The notes beneath the pieces were generated by a model, which saw only the letters and a program-made list of their open reading frames with translations, was not told where the DNA came from and ran no database searches. 64,000 nucleotides of DNA from assembly GCF_004307995.1 (NCBI RefSeq), contig NZ_SIRE01000017.1, positions 62,001 through 126,000 of the forward strand, written 5' to 3'. This DNA is from Paenibacillus thalictri. GTDB lineage: Bacteria > Bacillota > Bacilli > Paenibacillales > NBRC-103111. The translations under genes and the position numbers were made by a program. This document shows positions 1 to 8,164 of the stretch, in pieces. The number at the start of each line of letters is the position of its first letter. The first letter of the stretch is position 1.

Positions 1-2
1 TG

Positions 3-371
3 GCGCAAATCGACCAAGGTTATACGCTGCTGGACGATGCCACGAAGCACCCGAATTTGCTGGGCACAAGCGCTACTGTAGTATCGGAGGAATATTTGAA
101 GAAAAACGCCGACTTCCCGAAAATCTGGAATGAAGCGCGTCTCAAAGCTTTAAACGATCTGAAAACCAAGCCGGATGAATATTATGCATTCCTTGCTCAG
201 CTTAACAACTCGACGCCGGAATTGATGAAAAAAGTACAGCCGATCAGCAATATTAAAGATGTGCCGTTTACGGACGAAGGGCTTAAGCTGATGGAAGGCA
301 CCAAGCAGTTTTTAGTGGAAGAAAAACTTGCCGAGAAAGATTTTGATCTGAAGCAGTGGGTTCTCAAATAA
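3..371 (+). CDS. ABC transporter substrate-binding protein, C-terminal part (sulfonate/nitrate type)
   Basis: The reading frame is already open at the left edge, so only the last 122 residues are visible; the start and any signal peptide lie upstream. The visible part reads like the C-terminal lobe of SsuA/TauA/NMT1-type periplasmic-binding-fold lipoproteins: LGTSATVVSEEYLKKN, helices rich in Lys and Asp, and the ending DFDLKQWVLK. In that family the protein captures sulfonates or similar small organic anions outside the cell and hands them to an ABC permease. The oxidoreductase genes 61 bp downstream on the same strand suggest a shared organosulfur operon. The substrate is inferred from family likeness only. 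Confidence 0.7.
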   Translation, partial: AQIDQGYTLLDDATKHPNLLGTSATVVSEEYLKKNADFPKIWNEARLKALNDLKTKPDEYYAFLAQLNNSTPELMKKVQPISNIKDVPFTDEGLKLMEGTKQFLVEEKLAEKDFDLKQWVLK

Positions 372-432
372 TCTCAGCTAATGCTTACGAAGTAAGCTTT
401 CTTAACAGAAAGCTTTAAGGAGGTAGTTATTG

Positions 433-2037
433 ATGAGCACGGGACAACAACGATTGCGGTTGGATGCCGATGTGCTTGTTATCGGCGGAGGGCCCGCGGG
501 TGCATGGGCAGCGTGGAGCGCCGCTTCACAGCAGGCGAAGGTCGTACTTGTCGATAAAGGTTATTTGGGTTCCAGCGGGGCTACTGCACCGGGAGGCACG
601 AATTTATTGTATTTGCCTCCCGACAAAGAGCAGCGGGAAGCTGCGGTAGCAAAGCGTTATAAGGAAAGCGGATATTTGGCCGAACCGGATTGGATTCATC
701 GTGTGCTGGATCAAGTATATGAAAGTTTGGTGCTGGTGGAATCGTGGGGGTATCCGTTCCGCCGAGACGAAAACGGGACGCCGCTGCGCGATCATCTGCA
801 GGGTCCCGAATATATGAAGCTGATGCGGCGGCAGGTCAGCCGGGCCGGGGTGAAGATTCTCGATCAATCCCCGGCGCTGGAATTGCTTGCCGATGAGCAC
901 GGCGTCGGCGGAGCGCGCGGCATCTCGCGGCTTACCGGCCAGGAGTGGGAAGTGCGCGCGAATGCGGTTGTGATCGCCACAGGCGGCTGCGCTTTCCTCA
1001 GCAAGGGACTTGGCTGCAACGTGCTGACGGGAGAAGGGCTGCTTATGGCGGCCGAGCTTGGTGCTGAGCTTTCCGGTATGGAGTTCAGCCGGCAGTATGC
1101 GCCAAGTGCCGCATTTGGCACCGTAACCCGCGGCCGCTTGCTCAACTGGGCGACATACACCTCCGAGGATGGTACGGTGCTGCAAGCGGGAGGGCCGCGG
1201 GCCGGCGACTTTTTGCCGAACATGCTGAGCAAGGGGCCGGTGTACGCGGTGCTGAACCATGCCGATACGGAGGAAAAACGGCAAATACTGCGCAAGTCGC
1301 ATGCGATCTTTTTTCTGCCGTATGACAGAGCCGGCATCGACCCGTTCACCGAACGGTTCCCGCTTACGCTCCGTTACGAAGGAACGGTGCGCGGCACCGG
1401 GGGCATCCGGCTGACAGGGGATGATTGCTCGACCACGGTGGGCGGATTGTATGCCGCCGGCGATGCGGCAACCCGCGAACGAGTGACGGGAGGCAAGTCG
1501 GGCGGCGGCGCCTTTAACGCGTCTTGGGCGATTTCCTCCGGCAGTTGGTCGGGCAAAGCGGCGGCGCGTTACGCGCTGTCGATCGGCCGCAACGCGGGCG
1601 ACAGAAACTTGCAGCCGGCAGGCCGATACGGCTTAAACGAAGGGGCGCAAACCGCCGAACTGCTCGATACTCCGGCTATGGTCAAAGCGGTACAGCAGGA
1701 AGTGTTCCCGCTCGATATCAACTATTTCCGCAGCGAACCGGTGCTGCAAAAGTCGCTGGAGCGGCTTGACGCCATATGGTCCCGGCTCGACGGACGTATT
1801 GTACAAACCGTGCAGAACCGTGTGCGCACAAGGGAACTGTCGGCCATGGCGGCGACGGCGCGTTGGATGTATACAGCCGCGCTCGCGCGGAAGGAGACAC
1901 GTGGCATGCATACGCTGAAGGAGTATCCGACGGCGGATTTGCAGCAGCAGCACCGCTTGATTGTGTCCGGCATCGAGCATATCCGGATCCGCCCGGAAGC
2001 GGTGCCTGCGCTAATGCAGCTGGAGGGGGTAAACTGA
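433..2037 (+). CDS. FAD-dependent oxidoreductase, AprA/fumarate reductase flavoprotein type
   Basis: This 534-residue flavoprotein opens with a Rossmann dinucleotide motif (DVLVIGGGPAGAWAAWSAA). It has ATGG at the second FAD contact, GLYAAGDAA near residue 340, and ARKETRGMH in the C-terminal helical domain, as in fumarate reductase, succinate dehydrogenase and adenylylsulfate reductase alpha subunits. The start is the ATG at 433, eight bases after AAGGAGGT; an adjoining TTG at 430 is less well placed. The gene is followed after one base by a two-cluster ferredoxin, mimicking the AprA/AprB pair. With the sulfonate-type binding protein upstream, a role in organosulfur oxidation or reduction is plausible, but the substrate cannot be read from the sequence. 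Confidence 0.8.
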   Translation: MSTGQQRLRLDADVLVIGGGPAGAWAAWSAASQQAKVVLVDKGYLGSSGATAPGGTNLLYLPPDKEQREAAVAKRYKESGYLAEPDWIHRVLDQVYESLVLVESWGYPFRRDENGTPLRDHLQGPEYMKLMRRQVSRAGVKILDQSPALELLADEHGVGGARGISRLTGQEWEVRANAVVIATGGCAFLSKGLGCNVLTGEGLLMAAELGAELSGMEFSRQYAPSAAFGTVTRGRLLNWATYTSEDGTVLQAGGPRAGDFLPNMLSKGPVYAVLNHADTEEKRQILRKSHAIFFLPYDRAGIDPFTERFPLTLRYEGTVRGTGGIRLTGDDCSTTVGGLYAAGDAATRERVTGGKSGGGAFNASWAISSGSWSGKAAARYALSIGRNAGDRNLQPAGRYGLNEGAQTAELLDTPAMVKAVQQEVFPLDINYFRSEPVLQKSLERLDAIWSRLDGRIVQTVQNRVRTRELSAMAATARWMYTAALARKETRGMHTLKEYPTADLQQQHRLIVSGIEHIRIRPEAVPALMQLEGVN

Positions 2038-2038
2038 C

Positions 2039-2377
2039 ATGATCGAAGTGGTAAGTTCCAACCGCTGTGTAAACTGTTCACTTTGCGTGAAGGTATGCCC
2101 TACCAACGTATTTGATGCCGGCGAAGACGGCGTGCCGGTGATCGCACGCCAGGAGGATTGCCAGACCTGCTTTATTTGCGAGGCGTATTGCCCGGCCGAC
2201 GCCCTGTACGTAGCGCCGTTTGCCGATACGCTGCAGCAGCTCGGCGAGGAGCAGCTGGCTGAGACGAATACGCTGGGTAGCTGGCGGGAAACGATCGGCT
2301 GGGGGCCCGGCAGAGTCAAGCTCGCCGAGATCGATACGACGCCGTTTATCGACCGCATTCTCCCTTCGCGGAGCTGA
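2039..2377 (+). CDS. Two-cluster ferredoxin (2x[4Fe-4S]), AprB-like partner
   Basis: A 112-residue protein with two textbook [4Fe-4S] motifs of the form C-x2-C-x2-C-x3-C-P, CVNCSLCVKVCP near residue 12 and CQTCFICEAYCP near residue 41. A roughly 55-residue tail follows, longer than in simple ferredoxins and reminiscent of the AprB tail that wraps the alpha subunit. The ATG follows the flavoprotein stop by one base, so translation is coupled and a stoichiometric complex is likely. It should carry electrons to or from the FAD subunit. A strong hairpin terminator follows directly. The iron-sulfur assignment is secure; the AprB analogy is inference. Confidence 0.85.
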   Translation: MIEVVSSNRCVNCSLCVKVCPTNVFDAGEDGVPVIARQEDCQTCFICEAYCPADALYVAPFADTLQQLGEEQLAETNTLGSWRETIGWGPGRVKLAEIDTTPFIDRILPSRS

Positions 2378-2381
2378 AAAA

Positions 2382-2425
2382 AATCCCCGCTTTCCCGCGA
2401 CAACCGGGAGGAGCGGGGATTTTGC
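2382..2425. terminator. Rho-independent terminator (possibly bidirectional)
   Basis: Perfect 10-bp stem (AATCCCCGCT paired with AGCGGGGATT), preceded by a run of A and followed by TTTT. It closes the flavoprotein-ferredoxin operon. Confidence 0.8.
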
Positions 2426-2608
2426 GTTCCGGGTGCGATTTTTTGTTGGAGCAGGTCCGAATCCCGAAGGCGTGTCTTGACGCCCGCAGATTCCAATCGC
2501 TGGTGCTGGTATGGCCCTGGGTTGGAATACGGCTACGGCAAGGGTTCGATCGCATAGTGCTCGGATACCGCCACAGTGTTCGAAGATAACATGATGCTCC
2601 CATATCAC

Positions 2609-2638
2609 TGGATACTCCGAGCCGGTTCGTCTTATAAT
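2609..2638 (+). promoter_or_regulatory. Candidate sigma-A promoter for the ROK regulator
   Basis: TGGATA, an 18-bp spacer and a perfect TATAAT lie about 50 bp upstream of the GTG start at 2687. The -35 box is weak (4 of 6). The rest of the 2426-2686 gap shows nothing recognisable. Confidence 0.4.
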
Positions 2639-2686
2639 GGATATACATATTAACGGGTAGCAGCCGGATAAGGAGTTATGTGAGCT

Positions 2687-3814
2687 GTGCAAAAAGGAAC
2701 GCTAGAACTCATAAGAAGGCTGAACCGCGATCTTGTGTTGGGCATCATTCGTGCGGGACAGCCGGTCAGCCGGGCTGAAATCGCCAGACGGCTCGGACTC
2801 AGCCGTTCCACCGTGTCCGCGATTGTGGACGAATTTATCGCCAAGCATTTTGTCGTGGAGAGCGGTCTTGGGGCATCAACCAAGGAAGGCGGCAGGAGGG
2901 CGATCGAACTTTCGTTTAACCCGGATTCGGGATACGGCGTCGGTATCGAGCTGCAGCGGGGCGGATTGAAGTTGTGCATCGCTAATTTGGACGGAGCCGT
3001 CTGTTTTCAGCAGACCGCCGTATCGACCGATAATTGCAGTGAAGCGGTGAGCCGGCATATTGCCGAAGCCGTTCGGCAAGCCGGATTGACGATGGAGCAA
3101 CTGATCGCTGTTGGCGTCAGCGTGCCCGGTTTGACCGACAGCTTAAACGGAATCATCGTCGATTCCCCAGTGCTTGGCTGGAAGGGCATTGCTTTTGCAG
3201 CCGAGCTCGAGTCGATGATCAACGTACCGGTTTTTCTGAACAATGACGTGAATTGCGCGGCTTTGGGCGAGCGCTGGCTCGGAGCGGTAAAGCAGATCGA
3301 CGATTTCATCTATTTTTACATCGGGCATGGTGTAGGTATGGCTCTTGTCGCCGGCGGACAACTGGTGTATGGCAAAGATTACATGGCGGGCGAAATTGCT
3401 TATTTTGCGCAAACGGCTGATTTATCCGGACATATTCCTGTGAATCGGCTTGGAGACTTCGGGGTATATGAAAAAAAGGTGTCGATCTCCGGTTTAACGG
3501 GGCGCGGCGCCGGCGACACGTTGGAGGCGTTGTTTCAGGGGTTTGCCGAGGGGCGCGAGCCCAACGTCCGGGTTGTTAAGGAATTGATCGAAGATTTATC
3601 GCTGGGCATCGCCAATTCGGTCAGCCTGCTTAATCCCGAGAAGGTGATTATCGGCGGGGACACGGCTCCGTATATTGCGCCTTTTCTGAACGAACTGCAA
3701 TGCAATGTTTCGCAGCTGACGCCCATTCGAACCGGTATTGAGTTGTCGCAGTTGGGCACCTGCGCATCGGTATTAGGCGCAATTGCCTACGGTCTGGAAC
3801 GGGTGAGGATGTAA
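2687..3814 (+). CDS. ROK-family transcriptional regulator (NagC/XylR type)
   Basis: A 375-residue protein with an N-terminal winged helix-turn-helix (SRAEIARRLGLSRSTVSAIV, residues about 27-46), then a ROK sugar-binding fold with VGVSVPGLTD, NNDVNCAALGERW and MAGEIAYF. The start is GTG, 11 bases after AAGGAG; the nearer ATG is followed at once by a stop. The usual ROK zinc motif C-x-C-G-x2-G-C is absent and the sugar-site histidine of the GEIGH motif is tyrosine. The same departures occur in the kinase encoded downstream, so the two probably sense and phosphorylate the same sugar. It likely represses the kinase operon. Confidence 0.85.
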   Translation: MQKGTLELIRRLNRDLVLGIIRAGQPVSRAEIARRLGLSRSTVSAIVDEFIAKHFVVESGLGASTKEGGRRAIELSFNPDSGYGVGIELQRGGLKLCIANLDGAVCFQQTAVSTDNCSEAVSRHIAEAVRQAGLTMEQLIAVGVSVPGLTDSLNGIIVDSPVLGWKGIAFAAELESMINVPVFLNNDVNCAALGERWLGAVKQIDDFIYFYIGHGVGMALVAGGQLVYGKDYMAGEIAYFAQTADLSGHIPVNRLGDFGVYEKKVSISGLTGRGAGDTLEALFQGFAEGREPNVRVVKELIEDLSLGIANSVSLLNPEKVIIGGDTAPYIAPFLNELQCNVSQLTPIRTGIELSQLGTCASVLGAIAYGLERVRM

Positions 3815-4085
3815 GTTCCGCGGTTAGTGCCCGCTGGCAATGATCGGCGGGAAGCAAGATTTGATGCGGGATCGCTGAGCGCGCTCGCGAGGCGTTATCA
3901 TTACATACTCGTCAACAAGCGTCTGTTTGCCGCAGCCTTCGGGTTTCGTCAAGCAGGCGCTTGTTTGTGCGGCCGGAAACGATACACGGCTCATCTTTGT
4001 CCATAACGAGCCCGTCCACCGCTAATGGGGATTCGTTTAAGAGTTGGCTTCGTTCTAGGGGATTTTGACATCAGGTACTTTGTTC
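3815..4085. other. Gene-free spacer with one imperfect hairpin
   Basis: No convincing coding sequence. An inverted repeat at 3912-3968 (ACAAGCGTCTG against CAGGCGCTTGT, one mismatch) could be a weak terminator of the ROK regulator but lacks a T-tract. Confidence 0.4.
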
Positions 4086-4145
4086 TTGACGCGGAAAGGG
4101 TCCCATATTATAGTAAATTTAGTTAGTACGGACTTAGAACAAACT
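4086..4145 (+). promoter_or_regulatory. Promoter with overlapping dyad, candidate ROK operator
   Basis: TTGACG (4086-4091), a 17-bp spacer and TATAGT (4109-4114) form a good sigma-A promoter. Immediately downstream an inverted repeat AGTTAGT-N11-ACAAACT (4121-4145, one mismatch) sits where a repressor would block transcription. The ROK regulator ending 360 bp upstream is the natural candidate to bind it. The promoter is well supported; the operator role is inference. Confidence 0.6.
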
Positions 4146-4174
4146 TGCTTTCAAGTTAAAGGAGGCTGGAAAGC

Positions 4175-5107
4175 TTGAGCGGCAGCGAAGTTGGCATAAC
4201 GGCAGCGGAGAAACAATATGTAATGGGCGTCGATATCGGCGGCACCAAAATTTTATATGCGATTGCGGATGCTGAAGGGCAGATCGTTCATACACGGAAG
4301 GAGCAGACGACGGACGATTTTCACGTGATCGCGGAACAAACGGCGGCTTGTGCGGCCGAAGCGGGACTCCGTATGGAGAAGATTGCTGCTGTTGGCTTCG
4401 GTATTCCGGGAATCACGGATACCCGGGATGGGGTTGTGATCGAAGCGCCTGCTTTCGGTTGGAACCGATTTCCGTTTAAGGAGCAGATCGCCGTCCATGT
4501 ACGTAAACCGGTCTTTATCAATAACGATGTCAATTGCGCCGCTTTGGGCGAGAAATGGATCGGAACAGCAAAAAACTGCGCCGATTTTGTATTTATCGCC
4601 ATTGGCACCGGCGTAGGCAGCGCGATTGTAGCTAATGGGGCGCTTGTGCAGGGCAGCGGTTATATGGCCGGGGAAATCGGTTATTTTGTGACCGGCGAGG
4701 AGAGCGGCGACACACCGGTCAACCGGTTCGGTCAGTTCGGAACATTTGAGAAAAAAACGTCAGGGCTCGCCTTATCCGGCCATGGAATGACTTCGCGGCA
4801 GCTTTTTGAGCGGTATTTGCAAGGAGACAGCGGCGCCGCGGTTATTATTGACCGTTTTGTCTCGGATTTGGCGGCCGGTATCGCCAATGTGGTCAGCTTG
4901 CTGAATCCCGGCATGGTCGTCATCGGCGGCGGCGTGTCCGGCTCCATGCAGGCCGTGCTTGATCAGCTGCGCGCCAAGGTGGCCCGGTTGACGCCGGTGC
5001 CGGCCGAGATCGTTTTGTCTTCGCTTGGCGAGCAGGCCGGAGCGGTCGGCGCCGCCGCTTATGCATTGGAACAAGCTGAGCTGCTGAAGCGGACGCCGCG
5101 GCGGTAA
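4175..5107 (+). CDS. ROK-family sugar kinase
   Basis: A 310-residue ROK kinase. It has the N-terminal phosphate loop VDIGGTK, the catalytic-Asp segment NNDVNCAALGEKW, IGTGVGSAIVANG and a C-terminal VVIGGGVSG. The start is TTG, nine bases after AAAGGAGG. Such enzymes phosphorylate a hexose or amino-hexose in the cytoplasm using ATP. It lacks the C-x-C-G-x2-G-C zinc-binding motif, and GEIGH reads GEIGY, exactly as in the regulator upstream. That makes a standard glucokinase less likely. The NagB-type deaminase downstream suggests an N-acetylglucosamine, N-acetylmannosamine or glucosamine kinase. Confidence 0.8.
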   Translation: MSGSEVGITAAEKQYVMGVDIGGTKILYAIADAEGQIVHTRKEQTTDDFHVIAEQTAACAAEAGLRMEKIAAVGFGIPGITDTRDGVVIEAPAFGWNRFPFKEQIAVHVRKPVFINNDVNCAALGEKWIGTAKNCADFVFIAIGTGVGSAIVANGALVQGSGYMAGEIGYFVTGEESGDTPVNRFGQFGTFEKKTSGLALSGHGMTSRQLFERYLQGDSGAAVIIDRFVSDLAAGIANVVSLLNPGMVVIGGGVSGSMQAVLDQLRAKVARLTPVPAEIVLSSLGEQAGAVGAAAYALEQAELLKRTPRR

Positions 5108-5178
5108 GCCTTTTAGTGGTCGGCGCCGCCCGAACGGGTGATGCGGCGCCAGCAAGCGCACAGCGGCAGCAAGGATTG

Positions 5179-5243
5179 GTACACGGCGACAGCAGACATA
5201 CAGCTGAAGCGGGAGCGGTACACGGCGCAAGCAGGCATACAGC
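5179..5243 (+). repeat. Imperfect tandem repeat, two 26-nt units
   Basis: Two units starting GTACACGGCG and ending CATACAGC (5179-5204 and 5218-5243) differ at three positions and lie 39 nt apart. They sit in the 396-bp gene-free spacer between the kinase and the deaminase, which is otherwise unremarkable. No function is apparent. Confidence 0.5.
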
Positions 5244-5503
5244 AGCGCAAATATGCGGCTTGTATCGAGCATGCTCAGAAGCAAGCGTACAGCGGAAGCG
5301 AGCGTACGACGATGTGAGCTATACAATAGAAGCAACACTGACGCTGGCGTAAAAAGCAAATGCGGCCCAGGCAGCTTTGGTGTCTCACGCGGTTCACTGC
5401 ACGCGGGATCCGGCGGCGCCGTCAAGTGTAACACGACATATAGAGCGGCTGTGGAATAAGAATCGTTTTAGAGTTCGATGCTTCAGGCAAGAGGAGGATG
5501 GTT

Positions 5504-6247
5504 ATGGAAATAAAAGTATATTCCGACTATGACGCGATGTGCGCGGCGACGGCGAAACTTATTGCCGACCATGTCAGAGCCAATCCGGAGGCGTTGCTGT
5601 CGTTTGCCGCGGGCAGTTCGCCCTTAGGCGTGTTTGCCAAGCTGATAGAGGCTGCAAAGAGCGGGACGGTCAGCTTTGCGCGGTGCCGTTTTGTCAGCCT
5701 CGATGAATGGGCCGGTCTTGACGGCAGCGCGCAAGGAAGCTGCAGGCAGACGCTGGATGAACATTTCTTCAAACCGCTGGCGGTTCCCGAGCCGCATATC
5801 CGTTTTTTTGACGGCAAAGCCGGCAGCTACGAACGGGAATGCGAGGAAATGGATGCATATATCGCGGGCCACGGCGGGATCGGGCTTATTTTGCTGGGAG
5901 TCGGCATGAACGGGCATTTGGGTTTTAACGAGCCGGGAGCGAGTTTCGAAGCGTATTCGCACGTAAGCCGCTTGGATGAGACGACCAAACACGTATCCGT
6001 CAAATATTTTGGCGAGAGCTTGCCGCTGACACAAGGTATTACGCTGGGGATTCGCCATATGATGGAGGCGGATCAGGCCATTTTAATCGCTGACGGACTC
6101 AAGAAAGCGGATATTGTACACGAAGCGCTGAACGGCGAGGTGACGAACCGGGTTCCTGCAAGCATCCTGCAGCGGCATAACAACTGCGCGGTATACTTGG
6201 ATGCCGGTGCGGCCTCGAAACTAAAGCCGCTTCCTAATTCACTTTGA
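5504..6247 (+). CDS. nagB: Glucosamine-6-phosphate deaminase-like protein
   Basis: A 247-residue NagB/RpiA-fold protein carrying LDEWAGL and GVGMNGHLGFNEPG. The latter matches the Bacillus NagB form, in which Asn replaces the Asp of the E. coli enzyme. Known family members turn glucosamine-6-phosphate into fructose-6-phosphate and ammonia. The start is placed at the ATG at 5504, six bases after AGGAGG; the in-frame ATG at 5498 abuts the Shine-Dalgarno and is unlikely. It follows a ROK kinase and precedes a sugar-phosphate isomerase-like gene by 10 bp, consistent with an amino-sugar operon. A specialised sugar-phosphate isomerase of the same fold is the main alternative. Confidence 0.8.
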   Translation: MEIKVYSDYDAMCAATAKLIADHVRANPEALLSFAAGSSPLGVFAKLIEAAKSGTVSFARCRFVSLDEWAGLDGSAQGSCRQTLDEHFFKPLAVPEPHIRFFDGKAGSYERECEEMDAYIAGHGGIGLILLGVGMNGHLGFNEPGASFEAYSHVSRLDETTKHVSVKYFGESLPLTQGITLGIRHMMEADQAILIADGLKKADIVHEALNGEVTNRVPASILQRHNNCAVYLDAGAASKLKPLPNSL

Positions 6248-6257
6248 AAGGTGCTGA

Positions 6258-7028
6258 ATGGTTTTGAGACATAAATTTGCGGCTCAACTGTATACACTGC
6301 GAAACGAGCTGAAGCAAGATTTTTACGAAACGCTGCGCACGCTGAAAAAAATGGGCTGGCACGCTGTGCAGATCGACGGGCTGCACGGTTACCCGGCCGG
6401 CGAGATCGCCGCGGTGCTAAAAGAGACGGGGCTGCGCGCGGCAGGCATGCACATCGGGCTGGACCGGATGAACGGCGAGCTGGAGAAGGTGCTGGAGGAA
6501 GCGCGGCTGTTTGGTACGACGGATTTCTTCTGCCATTACCTTGAGGAGAATATGCAGCATGTGGAAGGGTACAAGCAAGCCAAACGTGAGCTGCTTGCCG
6601 TGGCGCGCAAAGTATCGCCGCTGGGCTTCCGGGTCGGTTACCATCACCACGATTTCGAATTTAAGACCGAAGTCGAAGGGAAAGCGGCGCTCGACTTTAT
6701 TCTCGAGCCGGAGGACGGCCTGGCGCTGTATCCGGAGATCGACACCTATTGGGTCAAAATGGGCGGACGCGATCCGCTTGCTTATATGGAGCCGTTCGTA
6801 AACCGGATTCCGGTTCTCCATCTAAAAGATATGACCCGTGACGAACGCCGGTATTTTGCCGAGGTGGGTACGGGTTCGATCGATTTTGAGCCGATCTTGG
6901 CTTGGGGAGAGCGCAGCGGGGTGGAATGGTATGCGGTGGAGCAGGACTATTGCCCCGGCAGTCCGTTCGACAGCCTGGAGCTGAGCCTCACCAATTTGAT
7001 CAAAATGTCTGAAAAGCTGGGTCTCTGA
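6258..7028 (+). CDS. Sugar phosphate isomerase/epimerase (xylose isomerase-like TIM barrel)
   Basis: A 256-residue protein of the AP-endonuclease-2/xylose-isomerase-like superfamily. It has early strands with FAAQLYTLR and AVQIDGLHGY, the metal-site segments GYHHHDFEF and YPEIDTYWV, and VLHLKDM followed by EVGTGSIDF. These supply the His, Glu and Asp ligands of the divalent metal. The start is ATG ten bases after the nagB stop, with GAAAGGTG as ribosome binding site, so the two are cotranscribed. It presumably isomerises a sugar or inositol-type intermediate in the cytoplasm. The exact substrate is unknown. Confidence 0.75.
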   Translation: MVLRHKFAAQLYTLRNELKQDFYETLRTLKKMGWHAVQIDGLHGYPAGEIAAVLKETGLRAAGMHIGLDRMNGELEKVLEEARLFGTTDFFCHYLEENMQHVEGYKQAKRELLAVARKVSPLGFRVGYHHHDFEFKTEVEGKAALDFILEPEDGLALYPEIDTYWVKMGGRDPLAYMEPFVNRIPVLHLKDMTRDERRYFAEVGTGSIDFEPILAWGERSGVEWYAVEQDYCPGSPFDSLELSLTNLIKMSEKLGL

Positions 7029-7170
7029 CCGTTGGCGAGTTTGAAGCGAAATCGATAAATCGGCTATAAAGTCCGTTAAAATACGTATCCATTTTTCGAG
7101 CCGGCGCCTCTATAATAAAGGAGCGGTTACATAAGGGACATAACGGACAACATCAAAGGAGCCGGCGGCC

Positions 7171-8028
7171 ATGAGACATGCCATCGAACATTTTACGAAA
7201 TTGGGGAAAGGCGTTCTGATCGCTTCGCACAGGGGCGAGTGGAACAGGTTCTCCGAAAACTCGCTGCTTGCCATTCAAGCGGCGATCGACATCGGGGCTC
7301 ACATTGTGGAAATCGATGTTCAGAAAACGAAAGACGGCGAATTGATTTTGATGCACGACCGCACGGTAAACCGCACGACCAACGGAGCAGGCAAAATTTC
7401 CGAGCTGATCTTATCCGAGATCAAGTCGTTGCGCCTGAAAAAAGGCGAAGGCGGGGACCGTGCGGAGCTGACGGACGAGCACATCCCGACTTTGCGGGAA
7501 GCGATGCTGCTTGCAAAAGATCGGATATTGGTCAATATCGATAAGGTGTGGCCGTTCAGAGACGAGGTATGGGACGTACTGATAGAAACCGGTACTGCTG
7601 AGCAGGCGATTTTCAAAGGTACTGCGGCGAATAGCGAAGTTGAGGTGTGGCTTAACGCCAAACAACCGCGCCCGGTCTATATGCACATCGTTTTGGACAA
7701 AAATATCGGCGATTTGGACGCCGTTATCGCCGGAGCCGCTCCGGATGCATACGAGTTGGTTTTCGCCGATATGGAGGAACCGTGTGTTTCCGAGGCGACA
7801 TTTGCCAAAATCAAAGCAACGGGCAGGCGCATTTGGATCAATATGATGTTCAAGCAGTTTGCCGGCGGCTTGACGGACGAACCGTCCGGCTGGGACTGGT
7901 GCCTTGAGCATGGGGCAAGCGTGCTTTTGACCGATCGTTCCCGCGATCTGCTGGATTATACAAGCGGAGAGCCCGGCAGCTGCAAAAAGGCTGAAATCAC
8001 GGCGGATAACAGCGTCAACGAGCTATAG
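7171..8028 (+). CDS. Glycerophosphodiester phosphodiesterase family protein
   Basis: A 285-residue GDPD-fold TIM barrel showing SHRGEWNRFSENSLLA, HIVEIDVQKTKDGELILMHD and TTNGAGKISEL. These supply the catalytic His pair and the Glu/Asp metal ligands. The family cleaves glycerophosphodiesters to glycerol-3-phosphate and an alcohol. No signal peptide is visible, so it is probably cytoplasmic. The start is ATG after AAAGGAG. A TATAAT at 7111 about 60 bp upstream may mark its own promoter, though no good -35 box accompanies it. A terminator follows at 8098. Confidence 0.8.
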   Translation: MRHAIEHFTKLGKGVLIASHRGEWNRFSENSLLAIQAAIDIGAHIVEIDVQKTKDGELILMHDRTVNRTTNGAGKISELILSEIKSLRLKKGEGGDRAELTDEHIPTLREAMLLAKDRILVNIDKVWPFRDEVWDVLIETGTAEQAIFKGTAANSEVEVWLNAKQPRPVYMHIVLDKNIGDLDAVIAGAAPDAYELVFADMEEPCVSEATFAKIKATGRRIWINMMFKQFAGGLTDEPSGWDWCLEHGASVLLTDRSRDLLDYTSGEPGSCKKAEITADNSVNEL

Positions 8029-8097
8029 CTAAAATAGCTGAAGTAGCTAAGGTAGGCGCTGGGCATAACAGTCCCCTAGCGGCAGCGGAAACAAGCA

Positions 8098-8137
8098 AGG
8101 AGATTGGCTCCGTAAAAGGGCCAATCTCCTGTTTTTT
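8098..8137 (+). terminator. Rho-independent terminator
   Basis: An 11-bp stem (AGGAGATTGGC paired with GCCAATCTCCT) followed by seven T. It sits between the phosphodiesterase gene and the convergent serS gene and may serve the former. Confidence 0.8.
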
Positions 8138-8164
8138 TATCGCGTGCGGCCTGAGTATTCTCTT

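Noticed and set aside
3815..4174. Possible tRNA in the spacer after the ROK regulator
   Set aside because: No cloverleaf or conserved T-loop; only an imperfect hairpin.
4772..5434. 220-residue minus-strand open frame
   Set aside because: It runs antisense through the ROK kinase and then through a low-complexity repeat; no start site signals.
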